DNA of 64,000 nt, taken from positions 18,539,194 to 18,603,193 of the forward strand of contig CM038711.1 of the NCBI GenBank assembly GCA_021613375.1, written 5' to 3'. Below are positions 33,341 through 44,887 of the stretch, piece by piece. The notes beneath the pieces were generated by a model, which was given only the letters and a program-made list of their open reading frames with translations, did not search any database and was not told the origin of the DNA. The translations under genes and the position numbers were made by a program. Source of the DNA: Megaleporinus macrocephalus (Eukaryota > Chordata > Actinopteri > Characiformes > Anostomidae). Within the stretch, counting starts at the first letter, position 1; every line of letters starts with the position of its first letter.

Positions 33341-36082
33341 AGCACATACAAAGCATTTAAAAAGGGCTACAACAAATATTTGATAAAAAAAAAATTTGAT
33401 TAGTTTAATAATCATTAGAAAATTGTACCATCATTTAAATAATCCATTCTTTTAACCAATTTAACATTTCTTCTATAAGACCAGAACTAAAAAAGAGTAT
33501 AAATAGTCTAAATATTAAATATTAAATATATAGTAAATATTAATAGTCTCTGCCAACATTCACAAAACGTATCCTGATTTCAAGCATGTCTAAGCGATTA
33601 TCCAGTTGTGAGGGGTGTGTATAATGAAAGTCTTTATTGGAAAGTCTGTCCACTCTGCAGCCTTCATGACAATGTACCCAGGCAGTTATTTCCTGTCATA
33701 CAAGACCAGACTCGACTGCTTGGGATGGGGAGGGACCTATAAAGCTGAAACTGAAAGTCACACTGACAATTTAAACCAAAGTGGAGATTACTGATAAAAT
33801 CTAACCAATAAAAAGTTTGTAATAATTGGATCAAATAACCTTGTTTACATGCACATATCTTCTTACCGAGTCTGTTGGCTCCCTGTAAACAGATGCCATA
33901 TTGTAAACAGATACCTATTTATTTTTCAACACGTGAACTCCTCCCTCTGAGCTCACTAAAACACAAATATTAGATGTTATTTTAACCTGAAGTTACATTT
34001 GTGGGTGTTGTTTGTGACTATAAAGTCTGTCTAATCTATAAAGTGTGAGGTTTCTCACATTTTCTTACATCAGCTGGATTTTAGAACTCTTGTATTCTGG
34101 GATAGGCATAAGGCAAATGCCTATCAAAAAGTAAATGCAAATAAGTATTAGAATTTCCTGGACAGATATAGCTGTTGTTTGAGATTGGGTGTTGTTTAAA
34201 CTTTCAGCACTGGGAATGTTGGATATTTATCAAATATTTGCTGACTTTAGAAGATTTTATTTTCATTTTTGGCTTGATGATTATTGACTTCAATATTGTC
34301 TTGGTATTTTACATATACCGGTTGCATTAAATGTCAATATAGTTATTTTGCAGTGTCATATCTGGACTTTTGGATGGTAAATTCAGGTTCTGTGATTTGG
34401 GTTCTGGGTTTAGTCTCAAGTGTCATTCACAGAGATAACACAACTGTCCATGGCCAGTAGTCTAAGGCCTCTTTTTCAGGGTAGAACGGAGTGGCTTCCA
34501 AGTATATACGTGAGTAAGTCACACTGCTGTGGACTCATGAGACCCGTTATGGTCTCTTTTTACCAAGTGCTAACGGAGCCCATAGGAGGCAAATGCCAAA
34601 ACTATTAAGGCTACTAAGACTCGCCTTTTCCCCCTTCAACATCAATCAGTTGACTTCGCTCTTGCTAATATAAGTCTATACTGCCAGGTAACATGTACCT
34701 GTCTGGATCTCAATAGTTAGCTGAGCTATTTAAGAAAAGGAGCCGCCTAGCTAGCAGTTCATTTTACTAGCAGGCAAACCCCACAAAACAGGTTTAATAT
34801 CGGCTTTTTTTCCCCCTAAACCACTGCTTGACTTCACTTATTCAAGTTGGAGTCATTATAATCTTAACTAATCAGGTTAATTAATTACTCAGAAATGTAA
34901 CAGTGCTAAGCAGTGCTGGTTGCATGCTAACTAAGCTAATGCTAGCCAACTACTCTGTCTAGGTTAGCAGCACATTTAATTTAGAAACAAATTTAGAAAT
35001 TGTTGTTAGATTAAATCTTTAACTTTTATTGAGTGTTGAATTTAGAAGTGGTTTATTTATTAACCATGGAAACGAACCAAAAACTTCATTGTTTTTGGGA
35101 TTGCTGTGGTTCAATGCCGATTTAAATTTAGAATCTGCAAACAGGGGTATGTTATGTCAACCCAGCAAATGTTTCTATGGCCATTGACACAGTAAGCTAA
35201 TTGTGAGAAGAAGACTAGATTGAGCTCAGTTTTTAAGCAACCTGTGTAAAACTGTGTCTGTGTGGAAATGCCACAGTTACCCTCTGGTGTTTCAACAAAG
35301 CAGTCAAAATGCTTAGGCTGTATGGATTTATAGATAGATCTACAGCCAGTCTGTTTCATGGCCATTTATTTACGCTGGTATTTGTTCCACAGAACCTTAG
35401 TAATATTGAAGTACTTATTAAAGACGTATCAGAAAGACAACCTGGGGTTGATATATTAAGCTTTTTGGGCCATGTATGAAACCGGGGCATGAAAAATGCA
35501 ACTAAAACATTAGAGCACTTCTTTCACGTATATACATTTGAGGAAGGACCACGCAAAATATGTGAGAGTCATCCTTATATACTCCTCTCGATTTATTATG
35601 TAAGTTTATACGTTAGAGCAACTTGTGCTAGGTGGTTTTGAATAGATTTTTAAAGCCTAAAATAAGTTAAAATTCTTCTAAACAGCTGTCTTTCTAAAAT
35701 GTAAGGTTTATTAAAGACATGTCAGGAAGACCCTCTGTATACAGTATGGTTTCATCTGCTGCCATAGGTGCAGTGAGCAGAGTTCATGGCTTGTACGAGG
35801 GCAGGAATGATGTTGCTTGCCTAAAACAGTAATCATTCAAGCGGCTTTGAGTCACATGTGCTCTTAGTATCAAATGAGGTGACTTCTGTATTAGTGGCCT
35901 TTATAGGAAGGACACTCTTATAACACTCTTCTTATTAGGGCTTTCAGACTACTCACTCTAGTCCTGTTTGAAAGAAGGGCTCACCAAATTGAGGGCTATG
36001 CCAAACTATTAGGTGGAGAGTGAGAGTGGACCGTAAAACCCTCAGACAGACAGCATCAACACAGATGAAGGAAGTGCAACAT
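33341..36082. other. AT-rich DNA, no gene seen
   Basis: About 2.7 kb with only short chance frames. ATATTAAATATTAAATAT-type low complexity occurs at about 33510-33545. Nothing else can be named. Confidence 0.45.
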
Positions 36083-36357
36083 GTTTAGATAGATACGTTA
36101 TTGATGCGAGAGGGAAATTCAAGATCTCAAAATTTAACCTATTTGTGCAGTGAAACACTCACATATACACACACCAGGGGGCAGTGAGCACACTTGCCCA
36201 GAGCAGTGGGCAGTCCTACCACAGTGCATGGGCAGCAGTAAGGGGTTAGGTGTCTTGCTCAAGGGCACTTCAGTCGTGTCATGTTGGTTCATGGGATCAA
36301 ACCGGCAACCTTCCGGTCACAAGGCTGGTTCCCTAACCTCCAGCCCACAACTGCCCA
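36083..36357 (+). repeat. Common fish dispersed repeat
   Basis: The section GGTTAGGTGTCTTGCTCAAG then GGCACTTCAGTCGTG, followed by ACCGGCAACCTTCCGGTCAC then AAGGCTGGTTCCCTAACC (36244-36342), is the wording of an interspersed repeat found in very many fish sequences. The 90-codon frame at 36150-36422 lies inside it and is not a gene. Confidence 0.65.
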
Positions 36358-36784
36358 TGTTTGGCAGGATAAAAGAAACAGCACAAGCACCAAATCAATA
36401 TATTAATAGGATATATTCATAAAAGATTATTTTTAGCAATGTACATAAGACAAACTTCATGCGCACACATGGTTTTGTGTGTTGTTGTGTTGTGAAATAT
36501 GTCATGATGCAATTTTTACCACACTGCAAGTTAAAAATGCTTTCAGTTTTGTACTGCCAGTGTACTTTTGTCCAGCCAACTGTCATGGTAGACCAACAGT
36601 TAGAGGAATTTGTCACAGAGCTGGTTCGCTTGCATTAACATATTGTTGGAACAAAACATTAGATCTCCAAACAGGGCAACATTACTGAAGAAGGAACACA
36701 CATTAATAGACATTAATGGACATTAATTGTTGTTTATTCCAGATACTTTTGACAATTTAGACAAAATGTCCAGGGCATATGGCA

Positions 36785-36976
36785 CCATTGTAATTCTTTT
36801 GTTTTAAGCCAGTATATCCAGATTTTTTCCACTTCATTTTGGGTCAATTCTTTTAGTCTATTCATGATCAAATTTAAGCACAATGTAAATGAAAACACAC
36901 ATTTTTAAATTATGTCAGAAACTAAAAAACAGAAATGGACATACAAGGTGTTGTTCTGACAGCAGCGATATATATG
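36785..36976 (+). mobile_element. Inverted-repeat element (family 1), copy 5
   Basis: Diverged forward copy. GGGTCAATTCTTTTAGTCTA replaces the central GGAGCATTTCTATTGGTCCA block, CACAATGTAAATGAAAAC follows, then ACAGAAATGGACATACAAGG and the end TTGTTCTGACAGCAGCGATA then TATAT. The end is a variant of the family's terminal repeat (TTCTGACAG in place of TTGGACAG). Confidence 0.6.
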
Positions 36977-37709
36977 ATTTCATGTTTTAACCATCATAGT
37001 AACATAAGAATTACGTTGATGCATTTTTATAGTTTCTTACTTCATATTCACATACTTATGTTTACTGTGTCTCTGGCCTAACATGTTAAATATGTGACAT
37101 GCTTCCATAAAACCTGACTTATAAACATGACTTTAGACTTTAGTAGAACTGAACTGACCCTGAATTGCATACATGTAAACTCATAGAGTGAATTTTGGTA
37201 ACTAAACATCCAGAATAAAGCCTAAAGGAATAAATGAACAGAAGAGCAAAAGATACACATTGTGTTATAGATTATAAGAACTGTCTAACTGTGGCGGACT
37301 TCCATATAGTGGCAGAAGATATATTGGTGTCTCTTTTGGAGGGACCGATGCCATATTGCCAGTAAAAGAATCAAAAGTGCTGCGACTCAAATCGCAAATC
37401 AAAAGATACACCAGCACAATTGAAAGCTTGGCACTCACATCCTGCCTCATTCCTATGGTTCTTACCATGTCTTTTGACTGCTGTGATGTTGCGATCAATC
37501 ATGATATAGGCATTTAAGACACTTAATTCCAGTGGCACCAATTCAGCTTACATGTGAATACAGGAGATATGCTAACAGTGAGACGTATTATGGATGTATT
37601 GTGCATTATGTCCAAATCTTCATCCTCCCACGCCCTTCCAAATAATGAGTAATAAGTAGGTGTTATCCCAGTGAAATCATGTCAATCCCAGTGACTTAGT
37701 TCCCTGGCT
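36977..37709. other. AT-rich DNA, no gene seen
   Basis: No exon, RNA gene or bounded element is recognised. The 77-codon minus frame at 37265-37498 has no support. Confidence 0.4.
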
Positions 37710-38010
37710 CAGTCATCTTCCCTGATTGTCCTTGCTAAAAAAAATATGCCGTAATTGAATAACACAACAAACACCTATACATTGCCTGGAAACAGGAGTT
37801 TTTGCCTGGGAAAAACGGAAACCCTAATCTCGCTTTGGCTGCTCTTTGTGGCTTTAGCATATCTGCTCACCTAATCCTGAACACAAAGCCTAGATGAGCG
37901 CGGCCTTTTGTATGTGTCAGAGGAGCAGGCTTGTGGAGCAAGCCTCAGCACGCCGGCCTCTCTTTGTGTGCAGCGGTGGCAACACTGTGGCAGGTATGGA
38001 TTCTTGGGTT
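37710..38010. promoter_or_regulatory. Candidate conserved noncoding block G
   Basis: Repeat-free, GC-balanced sequence with GCCGTAATTGAATAAC and CACCTAATCC words between AT-rich flanks. Two overlapping short plus frames (37894-38103, 37931-38113) are not supported as genes. Confidence 0.3.
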
Positions 38011-38979
38011 ACAGCAAATATATATCTCTACCAACAGCATGGTGGTGATGCTGGTAGTCTTAAGGGGGCGGGGGGAAGGGTGGGAGGGCTGTTGTGGCAG
38101 TAGTGAGCATTAGAAAAGCACAGTTAAGATTTTAAATTCTTTAAAGCTGCAACATTGACTTTTGTGTTTTAAATTCTTTGCTGTTAAAGAGCTCAACCAA
38201 CCAGTTTAATGAGAGCTAACCAACAATTAGCACTATGATGCAAATTAACATCTTTGCGTCATTGTTAGGACAATTAGCATTTTGAGTCAACCACTCTTTA
38301 AAGGATTATCGTCAGACAGACTGAAAGCCCCTCTAGATGTTGTAATGCTAAGGGACTTTCACTTATATATATATGTATACGAACTGAAAGGTTGACACTA
38401 TATATCTGTTTATTTTAGAAATTGGAATATTAATGTCCAAGTTATTGTCCATTAAGACCATTGAAAAACTAGTGTCCATTGAGTGCGTCAGTTTAAGTTA
38501 CAGATCACATACCTTTAAAACTACCAAATCTGAATTTTCTGTTGTGCTAACTACCTAACTTGAATGCTACATAACCTACTGACAAACCATTAGTTTCCAA
38601 GTGTTTAATATACTGCTTTAAATACTGCTTTTACTGCTACTAGTCCTTCTGTATCTTAGCCTAAAGGCCATAACCTGAAAGGATGGCACTTCAGTAATCA
38701 CAACGCATGACTGTAGCAAAACTGACAAACACATTAACACACATAATGTTGGAAAGAAACCATTTAATTAATTTAGCTCATTGGCGGTCATAATTTAATC
38801 TGTTTTGTTTTTTCAACTCATAACCCACAAGTGATTCATTTAAGGGCGAGTCTGAGTCAAGTCATGAGTCACTCCCATAATGGAAGTTTTTTCCAAAAAT
38901 AGAAATGCTCACAATAACCACCACTACAACACCGCTATTACAAATTACCTGCAGAACATAATATGTATATCTTACACAT
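38011..38979. other. AT-rich DNA, no gene seen
   Basis: A G-rich run (AGGGGGCGGGGGGAAGGGTGGG) lies at 38063-38084. The remainder has nothing recognisable. Confidence 0.4.
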
Positions 38980-39055
38980 CACCACTGTCAGAACAATGTG
39001 ATTTTTTTTCTCAGGTAATTTTGGAACTTTTCTATTAGTCCATTCATACATACAT
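38980..39055 (+). mobile_element. Inverted-repeat element (family 1), fragment copy 6
   Basis: ACCACTGTCAGAACAATG resembles the variant terminal repeat of copy 5, and AATTTTGGAACTTTTCTATT then AGTCCATTCAT matches the central block. The interior between them is largely deleted. Confidence 0.4.
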
Positions 39056-39274
39056 GATGAATATCAAGGCTAAGAGTAACTGGGCTTATACAATGGTTAA
39101 ATTACATATATTGTAGATTTTCTAAGTTAAAATAATGTACACTTGCTCAAAATTTGCTCAGATATGTTGGGGTACAAAGAAGAAACATAGTACAAAATAA
39201 AATCTACCAAAACTTTTGCATTAGACACGTTTGATTTTAATTCATTTATTCAAAATTTAAAGGCACATTAAAAA

Positions 39275-39382
39275 TTGATCTCCAACAAGATACCATTACA
39301 AGAGAAAGACTAACTGCAGTGGAATTTAATGTGACAAGCTTTTTAAAATAATTTCTATTGGTCCGTTCATCATGAAATGTAG
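39275..39382 (+). mobile_element. Inverted-repeat element (family 1), fragment copy 7
   Basis: Blocks ATCTCCAACAAGATACCATT, ACAAGAGAAAGAC, GTGGAATTTAATGTGACAAG and ATAATTTCTATTGGTCCGTT then CATCATGAAAT follow the family order. The right half is missing. Confidence 0.55.
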
Positions 39383-39479
39383 ATTGAAGCGTGTAAGTGT
39401 GGATCTTAGATACCTATCATGATACTACAGTTTCATACTGACACATGTCTAGTTATTGTACAATGAAAGAACATTTAAT

Positions 39480-40640
39480 GGGGTGTAAAAGTGGCTGAAC
39501 TGTTCCCTGCCCACTGCTGAAAGCAAACACCAAAACAAAGAAAGGCCCACAGGTGTAAGCTGGCTTAGCCCCTCTGACCCGTCTGCTGAAATAGGGGTGT
39601 GTCAAAGGGGGCAAAAGCTAGAGGGGAAAGAGTGAGAGAGAGTGAGGCCCCACAGTCTGGCAGTCTGAGAACACAGACAAAGCTCAAGGGGAGCTTCAAA
39701 GCACGACTATTTTGGTCTTGAACATACCTCAAAGTACGGCGAGAGATCATATTCACCTTCAGAACTGATACTTGATTGTTTCTGTGGAAGAGTGGCGTTG
39801 CTTCAGGTTGGAGCGTGTTGTTTCTTCACTTCTTCTTATTTTTGGATGGGAATTGAGTATGTGAGTGGATTGTATGGATTCTTTGTTTTTTTAAGCTTTG
39901 GAGCTGAGCTGGGTGTTACGGTTAGACGGGAAAGAAACAAACATAGCTGTTAAAAGATCTATCACTCGTCAAAGCAAACTAAACTTGGCCTTGTTTTTGT
40001 TCCATTCCTCTGTCTCCTCACCTCGCCAGTGTGTGTGTGTGTGTGTTGACACGTATGCACCTGAGGGTGTCCGTCCTCCCAAACTTCCTGCAAACCTCAA
40101 AGCCGAGACATAAAATACCTGCAGCTCCACGGCTTCAACACTTCAGGCAAGAGCCGGCAGATGGGGAGAAGTCAGAGCGGAACGAGTTGAAACTACAACC
40201 CCATTTGTTCCACGAGAGCAGGTTATAGATCCTAGTGATGAGAAGAGACAAGGTTATATATACACACATACCCTCACCATACGTTCCTAAATATATGTGC
40301 TTCAGGACATTCAATGTATTCATGGAGAAGAAAACAACAGAGATAAAGTAGTGTCATCTGTCTAAATTATTAAAGCGATGATGTATGGCCAGACGAGGTG
40401 CAGAGCAAATCCCGAAAGCTCTCGCACAAAATGTAATGATAAGAAGAGCAATCGTTCACCCTTAAGCCTTGGCAAGAGTCATATATGCAGCAAATCGTCC
40501 CTCTTTCTTGTGATATATTACGTTGCATCATGAAAAGTCACAACGTGCTTTTCAAGAAGATGGAAATTTACATGCAGGAGAACGCTTCTAGAGGTTCCTG
40601 ACATTTCCATCACCTCAGTAAGAAACATGTCTCAAAATGA
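39480..40640. promoter_or_regulatory. Candidate conserved noncoding region H
   Basis: More GC-balanced than its surroundings, with a (TG)n run at about 40029-40047. The pieces 39500-39730, 40085-40225 and 40375-40560 are repeat-free and include CpGs unusual for this region. No coding signature. Confidence 0.25.
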
Positions 40641-41118
40641 CAAGAAACCTGCTGCAGTTTAAAGATATTTTACAAGGTTTACAAACGAGTTGGAGCAGAA
40701 AAAATACATCTGCGAACCAGCAATAACACACTATGCAGTTACTTTCATATCAAAGTGTGGTTCAAAATGTACAGAAATAAACAGAAATACAGAAATGTGT
40801 TCTCTGTAAAGGAGGTATAACTTCAAAAACAATGAAACCATGTGATTTAAGTTAAAGCAGCTGCAGAGATTTTGCATGGATTTTATTTTTCATAACTAGG
40901 TGTTCATTTATAAAAGTGTTTTACTGGGACATAGGGACTAAACAGAAGCATGCCTCATATTAAATGCCAACATTTAATTAAAAAACATCATTTCAGCTCT
41001 AGGGAGCAGATGTACGTTGGAAGACGCAGTGTAAAGTATGCTGTGATGTGGCTGCAGTTGAGGGCTTACAGTTCACTGCTCTTTTTAAACCTCTGCATGT
41101 AAGGATACAAGTGGTGGC
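40641..41118. other. AT-rich DNA, no gene seen
   Basis: Nothing recognised. Confidence 0.35.
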
Positions 41119-41400
41119 CCTGTAGGCAGCTTGGATGATCAGCTTAGGCCCTAGCATACTGAATGCCAATTTCAGACCCCAGACCTTTATCCCTCCTCCA
41201 CCAAACTCCCTCCTCATTCTCCTGGCATTCGGCACTCCCAGATTTGTCCATCAGGCTGACAGATAGTAAAGTGTAATTCACTCCAGAGTCCATTGGAGGT
41301 GTGCTTTATACCACTCCAGTTGAGTCTTGGCATTAAACATCTTCATCAGTCTTTTATGAAAACCCACTCCTATCATTTTGCAGTGCACCTGCACTGGTGT
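41119..41400 (+). mobile_element. Tc1/mariner-type element, internal fragment
   Basis: ATCCCTCCTCCACCAAACTC, then CTCCTGGCATTCGGCAC and TTCACTCCAGAGTCCATTGG then AGGTGTGCTTTATACCACTCC (41188-41323) are the well-known internal wording of an abundant fish Tc1/mariner-type element, in the strand opposite to its transposase. Termini are absent. The 78-codon minus frame at 40999-41235 overlaps this DNA and is a remnant at most. Confidence 0.6.
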
Positions 41401-41759
41401 GCGCAGCTGTATTCAAATGTTAGGGTAGTCCTAGTCAAATTATATGTTTTATCGATTTTCTAAGAAAAAAAACCCACATCCTTTCTAGAGAACACACTTC
41501 TACAACATACAGCTCCTGTTTATTTCCTCTTTTTCTCAACATTAACATTAAGTAATTACAAAACACGTAATAGGCGCAGGATGTTCAGACTATTGCATAT
41601 GAGTGTACTTCTGGCCTAGATGTTGTGTAGGTTCTCTATTTTCTTTTTTTGCTGATCTAATGGTGTATGCAACTGTTTGTTGTTCTAGAAGTACTTGTTA
41701 TAACCGCGATTTACTCAGAAAAGGACACTGTGACATAATTTATCACAATAGTAACAGCA
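41401..41759. other. AT-rich DNA, no gene seen
   Basis: A possible old repeat fragment lies at about 41680-41765 (TTATCACAATAGTAACAGCA), similar to 12330-12355. Confidence 0.3.
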
Positions 41760-42240
41760 TATGATCATTTTGCTCACCGCTTGTTGTTTACCATCATTAA
41801 ATCTGGCAGTAGCATTTTCATCAGCACCTCTGTTTCCCTGGAGGTCGAGCTCAGTACAGTCCACCTGTCAGTTTAATTCCTTGGCCACAGTTGCTTCTGT
41901 TCTCCATTCAGCCGGGCCGTGGCTCTTCCCCTCCAACACCTGCGACTGGCTGTCCCCCTGCATCCCCGATGCCGCATCTGCCTGTCAGTTTCTCCTTTAA
42001 TTAAAGCTACCCTACCGCATGCATTCCCACTGCGCCCTGGCGTGGCTCTGCATAATATTGTCCAAGTATTTCCTGCCCTGGCTTTAGGCTCCATGGACGC
42101 GCTAGCAAATTTCACTTTTGGCGTGAAGCGTCAGTTTTGGCACGGTGGATGAAAGTCATTTGAGGCATGGTAAATCCGTCGTGAACGTGAGTGACAAATT
42201 CTTTTGGCCAGCGTGATGGGGTATTATCCCCCTGGTGTCA
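41760..42240. promoter_or_regulatory. Candidate conserved noncoding block I
   Basis: Repeat-free with scattered CpGs and open stretches in three frames (41761-42000, 41873-42115, 41919-42152), none with a domain. Words like CTCCTTTAATTAAAGC are present. Confidence 0.3.
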
Positions 42241-42479
42241 TTTAAGGGTAGAATTAGCATGAAGTTGTGTGTTTCGGTAGGGAGAAGACTATGAATGCTA
42301 CACTCACAGAGAAGCAGAGGAATAGATTTGAAAAATAAAGGACACTCCAAATCACTCAGAGAGGACAATAACAAGCTTGTCTGTAAAAGACTGAATGTTG
42401 TCAAGTGGAGGAGCTGTTGAAAAACAAAATGTGATTATCAGTAAAACGCAATTATCAGTAATTTGCCCAAACAAGCCAG

Positions 42480-42670
42480 AAATAAACAAACGCCCAAAAG
42501 CTGGCGATGGTGAAAATCCGATCTCGCGAGACTCTTGCAGGAAGCTGTAATTACATTATTCAGTGAGGTGAAGCACATCTGTTATGCAGCCTTGATCCAA
42601 TCAGCTCTACAGGCAATGAGGCTCACAGTAGAAATACAGATGCCTTTGTTCTTGTTTATTATGGGAATTG
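42480..42670. promoter_or_regulatory. Candidate conserved noncoding block J
   Basis: Short dense block, about 42485-42665, with TCTCGCGAGA (a perfect palindrome at about 42521-42530, the motif seen in some vertebrate promoters), GCTGTAATTACATTATTCAG and GGGAATTGC words. The palindrome and homeodomain-type words are seen; activity is inferred. Confidence 0.35.
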
Positions 42671-44089
42671 CAAATCCTTATCTGCCTTAAACAAGGAGTA
42701 TATGACTAGACTTTCAAAATAATACAGCGTTTACATAGGTAACCAGAAAAAAGTGCCTTCTGTAAAAGCTGACATTCGGGTTTATTCACCTTTTCATTTT
42801 AATTTTTTAGCTCAAATACAGAATTAAATGAATGGAGTAAGTACATTATACATACGTTTAGTATTTATGGACCACAACGCTGTGGATTTCAACATATGCA
42901 TCATTTATGATCTAGTCAGTGTGTGAATGCTTTAAAAACAAGCTTCTGCATTCAAGTGCACTAAATATGAGAAGATATTTCATCACTGCTGTGTGTAATT
43001 TCTTTTAAAGGGAAACTCGGGCCAAAAACTAGAGATTAATATTGTGTTTGTTATGTGTTGCTGACTTCTGTAGTGCAGCACTAGATCTCTGAACCTCATC
43101 AATTTGATAGAATTCATCATTTAAAATGATTGTCATTTTTACTAAAGCATACAGCATGCATGGTGTAAATACGTCATACAACCTTTGATCTGAAGTGGAT
43201 CTGTAACAACTTCGAGTTGTTTTTCCAGCAACTCAGTGAAAGAATATTGGAACTCTTCTTCTTCTTCTTCTTTCGGCTTTTCCCTTTTCAGGGGTCACCA
43301 CAGCGAGTCATCCTCCTTAAAGAATATTGACACTCTAATGAACCAAATATAGCAAGAGGGTTCCAAACATGTCTTATATATGTCATTACACTGAATGTCA
43401 CTGGGTCCTCTAAATTTACATGGTTGTTGAAACAGAATTACACATCCCACATCCATGCTAATAGCAGTGTGCAATGTTAGCTCGCAAGTAGCAAAAATTA
43501 TATTTTGCTTTCTTATTGACCTTCAGAGGAAAATATCTTGGGTTTGGGACCTGCCAGCTTGGGGTGGACCAGAGGTGGGTGAGCTGACCAATCAGAGTAC
43601 AATGGCTTCAAAAATCTTCATTTCATAAAATCAGCTAACAATTTATTTCTGAACAGTGATCAGCTGTTTAGAAATGAATAATTCAACTGTGTTTCTGTTG
43701 CTAACAGTAGATATGCAGATGTTATAGATATTAGTCTTATTGCTAGTTATACATGTATTGAAAGCATAAGAATATTGTGATTTAATCAAATCACAGATTT
43801 CAGAAACAGTTCACTGTTTGGATATAGTGTGAGATGGTTATACATTACAGTTTTTTTTACTTGTGCAAAAGATAGAAACAAAGCCTACCTTAGTGTCTGT
43901 CAGCCATGAAATGTTTAATGATGGGTAGAAAGTAAGCAGAGAGAAGTGGGGCAGGGCGTGAGGGAGTTGCTTTTCCTCGTTTTTTTAGGAGGCTACCATC
44001 CAAGCTGCATGTCAGTGCACATTTAGTGAGGAGGAAAAAAGAAAAGGAAGAGGGCTAGAATGATGCATTGCTGAGAGGATTAACGTCAC
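42671..44089. other. AT-rich DNA with one repeat fragment; no gene seen
   Basis: 43252-43322 (a CTT run, then CTTTTCAGGGGTCACCACAG then CGAGTCATCCTCC) resembles a short piece of a common fish interspersed repeat. The rest is unremarkable. Confidence 0.4.
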
Positions 44090-44350
44090 GTCAATTTTAA
44101 TAAATTTCATTTAACGTACCTTGGCTGGCCACTGCTCTCAGCACAATGGTGTCCTTATGCAAGAGGAGTTGGACAATGGTTGTCCACATAGACGGCTTGG
44201 AGATGAATCATGGCCGCGAGGCAGAAAAATACCATGAGAACAGCATCGCACCCATTGGCTTATCAATGCAGAAACTCTTACTCTGTGCTAGCGTGATTGT
44301 TCTAATATCCTATCTCACAATTGCGTTACTGTTTTCCTGACTGGGGTTTT
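44090..44350. promoter_or_regulatory. Candidate conserved noncoding block K
   Basis: Repeat-free, GC-balanced block with ACAATGG-type SOX words (44145-44181) and TTTAATAAATTTCATTTAAC at its left edge. A 64-codon plus frame (44146-44340) ends in a hydrophobic stretch but has no other support. Confidence 0.3.
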
Positions 44351-44887
44351 GCGAGCCAACCACATGTTTGTTTATTACACTTGTATGGGCTTGGAGTAAA
44401 ACAACCACAATCTGAAAGAATGACTTTTATAACAAACTTCAAGCAGTAGAATTCAGGTCCCGAGAACTAGAGCACTAGTTTTACTAAACTCCAAGACCAA
44501 GGTCAAGTATGAAGTACGGTGCAAGTCTTCATTCATTTAATTACCAGTCAAAATGTTGAGAATTACACAGAAACCACAGCAACATTATAACCTATTTACA
44601 TATATGTTGTTTGCAAATGACATCATGTCTGAATGTTATTTTCTATGGGAAGCACTATCGCAAGCTCTCAAAAAGCATATGGTCTGTGTTGTTTATAGTT
44701 GTTTAAAATTAAGCAAAAAATCACCAGAAGCTTCTATCAAGTACCAACAGTTGTTCTTCTTGGGGGGGAGCAAGAAATTAACTGAGACTTTAGCAAAATT
44801 CCTGTGAACCTTCAGCTGCAGTCAGGATGGGGATGAAGTCAGCTTTCTGCTCACCATCTTCTTATTCAAATATAAGTGCAGAGCGAT

